Assembly: GCA_947384055.1 (NCBI GenBank)
Contig: CANDFO010000076.1
Span: 1 to 10,757, forward strand
DNA: 10,757 bases
From: an uncultured Flavonifractor sp.
GTDB lineage: Bacteria; Bacillota; Clostridia; Oscillospirales; Oscillospiraceae
Direction of reading: 5' to 3'
Position 1 is the stretch's first letter, and each line of letters begins with the position of its first letter. Shown one piece after another: positions 1 through 7,600 of the stretch. Position numbers and translations under genes: made by a program. Under the pieces are notes generated by a model, which did not search any database, was not told where the DNA came from, and was given only the letters and a program-made list of their open reading frames with translations.

Positions 1-1652
1 GCCTGATGGATAAAGGCGATTTCCTCCGGGGGTACGCCCCTGGCAATCAACTTGTCCCGAATATCCTCATAGACGCTGGTTTCCAGCCGGACGGCTTCTT
101 CATCAACCTCATCCTCCGGCTCCTGTTCTGTATCATCCTCCTTGCCTTTTTTAGATTTTTTCTCCGATTTGCCCTTGGGGGTGGACAGATCGGAGAAAAT
201 AAGCTGTGCGCTGCGGGCCTCGGCGCTCTCCTGCCAGATGTTGAACACGTTCTCCACACAGGCGTTGACCTTACTGCCAGGGTCGTCCGGCAGCAGGGGA
301 TTGGCGATCCTCTGGTCTAACGCCAGCTTGCGGCCATCCGAGGTAATCTTCAACATATTATCCTCGGTGGGCTGAACCTCGCCCTTGCGTACCTTATCCG
401 CACGGTCGGCTAACGCCTGCACCATCTCCTTCTGCGCCTCGCTGGGTTCAGTGGAAATAGTGATGTACTCGGCCTCCGGGACGGGCAGATTGAGCATATC
501 CGCCGTCTGAATGTCAGCGGCCTCTTTCCAGAGGCTCATCAATTCCGGGAGGTTGAAGAACCGGGCAAAGCGTGTCTTAGCCCGGAATCCCGTGCCTTCC
601 GGTTTCAGCTCTACCGACGTCACCTTTTCACCAAAGGACGCGGCCCAGGAATCGAAATGGCGCAGCCCCCGCTCCGCCAGCATATCGAATTGCAGGTAGC
701 GCATCATGGTATACAACTCTACCATTGAATTGCTGATAGGCGTACCCGTGGCGAAAGTGACCCCCTTGCCGCCGGTGATCTCATCCATGTAGCGGCACTT
801 CCCAAACATATCGCTGGACTTCTGCGCCTCTGTTTGACTGATACCGGCCACATTCCGCATTTTTGTGTGCATGAAAAGGTTTTTATGGTAATGTGCCTCG
901 TCCACAAACAGCCGGTCCACGCCCAATTCCTCAAAGGTAACGGTATCATCCTTCGGCTTATCGTTCAGCTTTTTCAGCTTTGCTTCCAGGTTGAGCTTGG
1001 TGGCCTCCATCCGCTTGACGCTCCATTTCTCTGCCTGCTCCGCTTTTGCTTCCTTGATGGCGGTCACGATTTCATCAATCTGATCCTGGATCACCTGCTT
1101 CTGCCGCTCCGGGGAAAGAGGAATCTTCTCAAACTGTGAGTGGCCGATCACAACGGCGTCATAGTCGCCGGTGGCGATCTTGGCGCAGAACTGTTTGCGC
1201 TTGGCGGGAGTAAAGTCCTCCCTGGTGGCAACCAGCACCTTCGCGCCGGGGTAGAGCTTCAGGAAGTCTCCGCCCCACTGTTCCGTCAGATGGTTCGGGA
1301 CCACAAAAAGGGACTTTTGATTCAGCCCCAGCCGTTTGCCCTCCATGCAGGCGGCGATCATTTCAAAGGTCTTGCCCGCACCAACACAGTGGGCCAGCAG
1401 CGTGTTCCCGCCATAGAGCATCCGGGCCACGGCGTTGCGCTGGTGGGGTTCCAGCTTGTACTCCGGGTTCATGCCGGTAAACTGGATGTGATCCCCGTTG
1501 TATTCACGGGGTCGAATAGAATTGAACAGGCGGTTGTAGGTGGCGCAGAGATCGGCGCGGCGCTCCGGGTTCTTGAAAATCCAGTCCTTGAACGCCTCGC
1601 AAATGGCCTCCTGCTTTTGCTGGGCGATTATGGTTTCCTTCTGATTGAGAAC
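1..1652 (-). other. SNF2/DEAH-type helicase domain of the giant protein (C-terminal half cut by the window)
   Basis: Residues from about 2830 to the window edge at 3379. Visible motifs are LEPHQRNAVARMLYGGNTLL (Q-type/motif 0), Walker A GAGKT at 2920-2924, SLFVVPNHLTEQW (motif Ia region), DEAHYHKN with DEAH at 3080-3083, and ATGTPISNS (TGTPISNS at 3131-3138, motif III). RSAQLIFSDLSTPKG then opens the second RecA lobe. All residues expected for ATP binding and hydrolysis in lobe 1 are present. A charged insert of about 34 residues (Lys-rich then Asp/Glu-rich, about 3322-3355) splits the start of lobe 2 before LIARGVPPEEIAFIH. Motifs V and VI fall outside the window. Confidence 0.85.
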
Positions 1653-4600
1653 ACGTTTTTCCCTTCCGCCCTCGTAAACCGTATCATATACCCGCGCATC
1701 CCGCAGATTCAGAGCATCCTCAAAAAGAGAGTAGGCGCTGCGGCGCTTGGTGCCGTAGGTGGACCAGATGAGAGGATTATCACGCTTATCCGCACTTTTG
1801 CCCTTGACATTCCATTCAATTTGATCCGATGTTTCCGAACATAATACGTCTATCTTGTCGTCCTGAAGCCTCCAAGGAGTTTTCAGCAGTTCAAAGAGAA
1901 ATTGCTTGTAATAGTGCGGTTTTACCCAGGGCGCACCCATATGAATGTCGATCTCGGCGGCGGTCAGCTCCTTGGGCTGCACCTGTTCCAGCTTTTCCGC
2001 ATTGACAGCAAATTCCGGGTACTGTTCAGCGGCGGCGCGGGCGGCAATGAGTTTCTTCCGCACATCACCGGAGAGATATTCGTCCGCCGTCTGCCAGCCC
2101 TTGTACCAATTCGTACCGCCGCCCTCAATGTCAAAGGGGCCGGTGTTGGGGTCCTTGAAAATGACGCCCTTCAAATCCTCCACGATCTGCGGTATCTTGT
2201 CCCCGCCGCCCATGAGAGAGGCCATGTAGCCCAGGTCAACACAGGCCCGCTCCGCAATGGAGACAGCCAGGGCCTCCGCCGCTGTATCCACGCTGGTGAC
2301 GGGCTGGTGGTGCTGGATGGTTCGCTTGGTGAACATATCTGCCTTACGGATCAGCTCACCCTTGTCGTTCAGAACCTCCAACGAACACAGCAGCGGATAG
2401 GAGGAATCCTTTCGGAATGCAAGCCGGTTTCCGGTGCTGCTCAACAGACCATATTTCTTGGTGAATTGGTCATAGAGCTGGTTGAGATTGGCCTGCTCCG
2501 CCTGGATTTCGCTGTCCTTCGCTCCATGCAGTTGCAGATCAATGAGCTTCCGGGCACTGTCCCGGATGGCGATCATGCCCTTGACGCGCTCGGTGGGCAC
2601 TTTGCCCAGCTCTACCTGGTTCATGCGGGAGTTCTCGCGGAAGTACAGTTTTCCATGGGACAGGGCAAAGCTGAAATTGCGTACAGTGGGGTCAGCGGGG
2701 ATGGATTCGATCTCCTTGCCGTTCTCCTGCTCCGGCGGGGTCACTTCCAGCAGCTCCCGGTTAGGCGGGGTAATGTGCTGGACAGCCTCGGCAAGCTGCT
2801 GGGTGAGGTCCGCTCCCTCAATGGGCAGGCAGGCCGTCTCCGTCTCGTTGCCGTACATATTCTTCCAGAACGACATTTTGCCCAGCACCATCTCCGGGTG
2901 GTCCAGGAAATAGCGGTTCAGGGGTACGCCATCCGCCGTCAGGCCGCTCTCCACCCACTCCGGCAGCTTCTCCGGAGCGCGGTCACGCTTCTGGAAAAAG
3001 AGAATATCCGTGGTGACTTCGGTGCCAGCGTTGGCCTTGAAAGCGTTGTTAGGCAGGCGAATCGCCCCCAGCAGGTCGGCCTTTTGCGCCAGAGCCTCCC
3101 GGACCTTGCTGTTTTTCTTGTCCAGGGTGCCCTTGGTGGTGACAAAGGCCACAATGCCGCCGGGACGCACCTTGTCCAGCGTCTTGGTGATGAAGTAGTC
3201 GTGAATGAGTAGATTCTGCCGGTCATAGCGGCGGTCGTGGAGCTTGTACTCCCCGAAGGGCACATTGCCCACAGCCAGATCAAAGTAGTTGTCTGGGTGG
3301 TCGGTGTTCTCAAAGCCGTCAATGGCAATATCCGCTTTCTGGTATAGCTGCTTGGCGATCCGCCCGGTCAGATCATCCAGCTCCACGCCGTGGAGCTTGG
3401 CGTCCGTCATGCTCTCTGGCAGGAGGCCGAAGAAGTTGCCAATACCCATGGACGGCTCCAGCACGGTCCCCGGCTGGTAGTTCATGTTCTCCACCGCCTG
3501 ATAGATAGCCTTGATAACGGTGGGGCTGGTATAGTGGGCGTTGACCGTGGTAGTCCGGGCGGAGGTGTATTCCTCCGGGGTCAGCAGCTCGTTCAGTTCG
3601 GCGTATTCCCTGGCCCATTTCTCGTTGTCGGGGTCAAACGCCTGGGCAAGACCGCCCCAGCCCACATAGCGGGAGAGAATTTCCTGTTCCTCCGGCGTAG
3701 CAAGGCGGCTCTCCGCCTCGATCTGCTTCAAGGTACGGATAGCCGCCACATTGTACTGATATTTGGTTTTGTCGCCGCCTACGCCCAGGTTATCATCGGT
3801 GATGTGAAAATTGTGCTTTTCCGGGCCGAAGTGCATTTCTTGAAAGACAACCTCAAAAGCCCCTGTGTCCACGCGCCCCACCACTTTGGTAGTGATGGGT
3901 GCAGGCGGCGGAGTGAGCTTGCCGCCGTCCAGTTCTACACGCTCAGGCTCCGGGGGAAGGTCATGTTTCAGCCGGACAAGCTCGTCAAAGTCCAAGGCCG
4001 TCAGTTCATTGTCGATCAGTTCCCGCAGGCTGTCATAGCTGCGCTTCTCCACGCATACATCGTCCACAAGCTGGCTGACGCTGAAATCCAGCAGATTGAC
4101 CTCCACCTGGATTTCGTGCTTCTCATCCTCGGTGGTGGTATAGGCGATACCGATATGCTCCGGGTTGGAGAAGTCCACTTCCTCAACCTGGTACTCATCG
4201 GCGCAAAAGTCGCTGATAAGCTGCTTTGCGGTTTCCAGATCGTCAGCCTCGGCGCGGTCCTGTTCCTCCAATGAGCCGGAGGTAAGGGCCTCCATTTCAC
4301 GCTGAATGTTGGCTTCAAAATCGCGGTCTTGCTGTTCCTCTACAAACTGCCGCACATAGGGCACAGGCTGGACAGAAAACATAGGCATATAGCCTTTTAT
4401 CTCCATATCCAGCAGCATGACTTCGCCCCTGGTATAGTCCACGCTGTCAATTTTCATGCGGTGGCCGTCAACAGTCAGTTCCATACCGATGGGGATATAG
4501 TCGGCGGCATCCCGCTCCTTGATGATCTCATAGGGGGCATCCGGACCGCGTTCGGGGTCAGGCCGGGCCAGTACGACACTTTTTCCATGTTCCAGCAGGT

Positions 4601-7600
4601 CCTTCAAAGTAGCCTGCCACGCGAGATTGCTCCCGGTAACAGGTGTGACGCCAAGACCGGGAATATCCCGCACCGGCAGTTTGGTTCCAAGGGCAGGTGC
4701 CGCTTCTTCGGCATCCTTGCCGTAGAACAGCATATAATCCCCCACCTGGACGCCGATGAGCTTATCCGGGTGCTGGACTTTCAGATTCAGATATTCCTCG
4801 ACATTCGGGGTGAGATCAGGTTCAGCGGCGGCAGTATCAGCCATTCCCGCCTGCTCCGGCGTACCCGCGCCGGTAGGTTCTGATGCGGCTCCCGGCTCCG
4901 GGGGTATCTCTGCACCGGCCTCTGCCTGTTCTGTCTCCAAAATGTCCACGGCGGGCGGCTCATGGGAAAAGCCATCCAATTCCTGCTGCCAGAGGGTACG
5001 GTAAATGGCCGCTACTTCCTCCCAGGTCCGAAAGCCAGCGTACAACTGGTGGCTCACATGAAGCCCTTTGTCATCTGCGGAGTATTTTGCAACGACATTC
5101 CCCGGAACATCCACAGAACCAGATCGGCCGGAGAGCATTTCTGAAATGCGTCCGGCAATTTGGGCATTGCCCTCACCGGACCGGAACCATCGTGATATGG
5201 CGTCTCGCTCACCGGAGGTCAAAAGATGCGCCGTCAAAACCTCCCTGGTATCATCATGGATGCGGCTGGTGTCAGTGGACAGGAAATCAGAGACAGCGAG
5301 ATTGCGGGGGTCCTGCCGCAGAAGGTACTCAAAGCGTGTAACCGTTAGGGTGGTCATGAGCGGTGGCACGGTGGTCTTATCTATAAGTTCTATCTCAGAT
5401 GGGGTGATGCCACTGATCTCAAAGAAGCGGTTGTTCGAGTATACCGTATCGCCTATCTGGTAGGCAGGGTCCAGAAGTTTGGGGTCAAGCATATTACCGC
5501 CGTTTTCCGGCTGCTCCAAATCACCCTCCCCGGTGGATTCCGTCTCCGTCTCGTGCGTGATGGGTGTTCCCGTCCTGGCTACCGTCAATTCCGGTTCCCA
5601 TTGGTCCATAGAGAGTGTTTTCCGAACCCACTCAGGAGCGTCCGGGGTATCGGCATAGCGTTCTGTCGCTCGTTTCGGAGCGGAAGGGGCCCAAGCATAA
5701 TTCCGCTCCAAAATGTCCTCAATCAGCCATTCGCTGAACTTGGGTAGCGTGTGGAGTGCCTTCATAATGTCAGGATACTCACCAGCCGCCTTTTCCACAT
5801 AGTAGGACAGATCATCAGTCAGTGCCGCTACGGCCTCATCATAGTCTGTTTTGGGGTCGCACAGATAGGGATAAATGTCACATTTTTTGATTGTCCTATC
5901 GAGTAAATCCAGGGCTTTTCTGTAAAGTCTAACTGGACTGACGGCATTTGTTTGTTCTGGTGTACCTATGTTGGTGGGGGCTAGTTCTGTCTCCGATTCC
6001 GAACGTTCCATAGCGGACGGCTCATGAAGGAAGCCGTCTAATTCCTGCTGATAGAGGGCGCGAAGGACTGTTGCCACCATATCCCATTTCATAGATACCC
6101 ACGTTCTAAATTTGTCGTGGATTTTGACCGTAAAGTGGGCCTTTGTGGCAGAGTAGTCCGCCTGATCGCTGGTCATCAAGGTTATGGTTTCATCAGTACC
6201 CGCATAGGTATCCGCCATATACTTGGCAATTTTCAGATTATCCGCGCCCGCTTGAATATACCCGGCAATAACCGCCTTGTCCCGTAGCTTCAGCAAACCA
6301 CCGGCACCAACCAGAGCCTCCCGCAAATCGTCATTTACTTCCGGCAGATAAGAGGAAATGTAACCACTAATGCTTTGGTTGCGCTGGTCCAGCAAAAGTG
6401 CCTGCACGAAAGCGTTCGTGTCCATAGGTTCATAAATTAGCTCGCTTTGCGCTGTGTCTCTCAGCAACACTCCAGATTTCCCAATCTCTGCAATAGCAAA
6501 AACCTTATCGCCTATATATACCGTGTCACCCGTCTGACAGGCAGGGGCCAGCAGATCGCGGGGGGCGGATAATTCTGGTCCCGGCGTGGCTGTCTCCGGT
6601 AGCATAGCTGCGCCGGGGTCCACCGCCCTGCCGTCCTGATCGAAAGTCAGGCGGACATCCTCGCCATCTCGGACTATGACGGCCTCCCGCTTATGGTAGT
6701 TCTGCTGACTGATATTTTTGAACCATTGCTGGGTGAATCGGTTCAGACTGCTCCGCAGCTTCGGCCTCCATTTACCGGGTTCGGGATAGACTTCATCATT
6801 TCGCCGGGGAAAACCATCCTGCCGGAAGGACAGCGATTCCAGAGTACCTTTCTCCCGGTCCACCCGGAAGGTCATTTCCGGGTCGTACATGGTATCACCG
6901 TTCTGCTGGAAGGTGTGGCTAACGGCGATCACGTCCGTGTCAATCCATTCCAGGTGGAGGGGCATCATGCCCGGCCCGGATTCCATACACAGATAGCGGT
7001 ATTCGCCGCTGGCGATCTCCGGGAACAGCTTTTCAAATTTGCGGTAGTTCAGTTCCGGTCTGGACCGTCCGGGCTTTTTCGCGGCGGCGTATGTGGCTGA
7101 CACCGCTTTAGCGAGTTCTGCCCGTAATCTGGCGATCAGATTCTCAACCGCATCCCTCACCGCCGCCGCAAAGCTGAATGTGACTTCGCCGTTATCGTGG
7201 ACAAACTTTGCGTGTTCAATCCCCGCGTCCGCCATGAGACGTTCCAGCAGGGGGGCCTCTTCCGCCGTCAACGTGGCTTGATAGTTGGGAACAGTGACTT
7301 CAACCGCCCCGGCCTGCATTTCCGCCTCATAGCGGTCAATGTCCTCCGCTGTCAGCCATTCCGGTTTCTCCGGGACAGTATCGTACAGTTCCCGCATTTT
7401 AGCGATCTGCGCCTCTATGCCGCCCTCCGACAAATGCTTTCCATGACGCTGGCCAGCACCGAGAAAGTATTCACAGTCGGATTTCAAGCGGCTCAACTGC
7501 CGGTACTCAAATTCAAAATTGTAGGGAACGCTGTCAAGCTCCTGCTGGGGCTGGGAGAGCATGGGATAGGTTTCGTCTATGACCTCCCGATGCAGCCGGT

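Noticed and set aside
1902..3212. A 436-residue open frame on the plus strand
   Set aside because: It lies exactly antisense to the methyltransferase/helicase part of the giant gene, has no ribosome binding site, and its product shows no recognisable motif. GC-biased codons of the minus-strand gene keep the antisense frame open.
2939..3328. A 129-residue minus-strand frame rich in Thr, Arg and Ser
   Set aside because: It is an out-of-frame reading of the methyltransferase domain, with low-complexity composition and no family match, unlike the nested tnpV where the inner frame is the recognisable one.
3390..4274. A 294-residue open frame on the plus strand
   Set aside because: Antisense shadow of the LPD28-like and methyltransferase segments of the giant gene, with no family resemblance and no upstream signals.
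4950..6545. Duplication as an assembly artefact
   Set aside because: The two copies differ at most positions in both protein and DNA and contain copy-specific indels, so they are diverged modules and not repeated reads.
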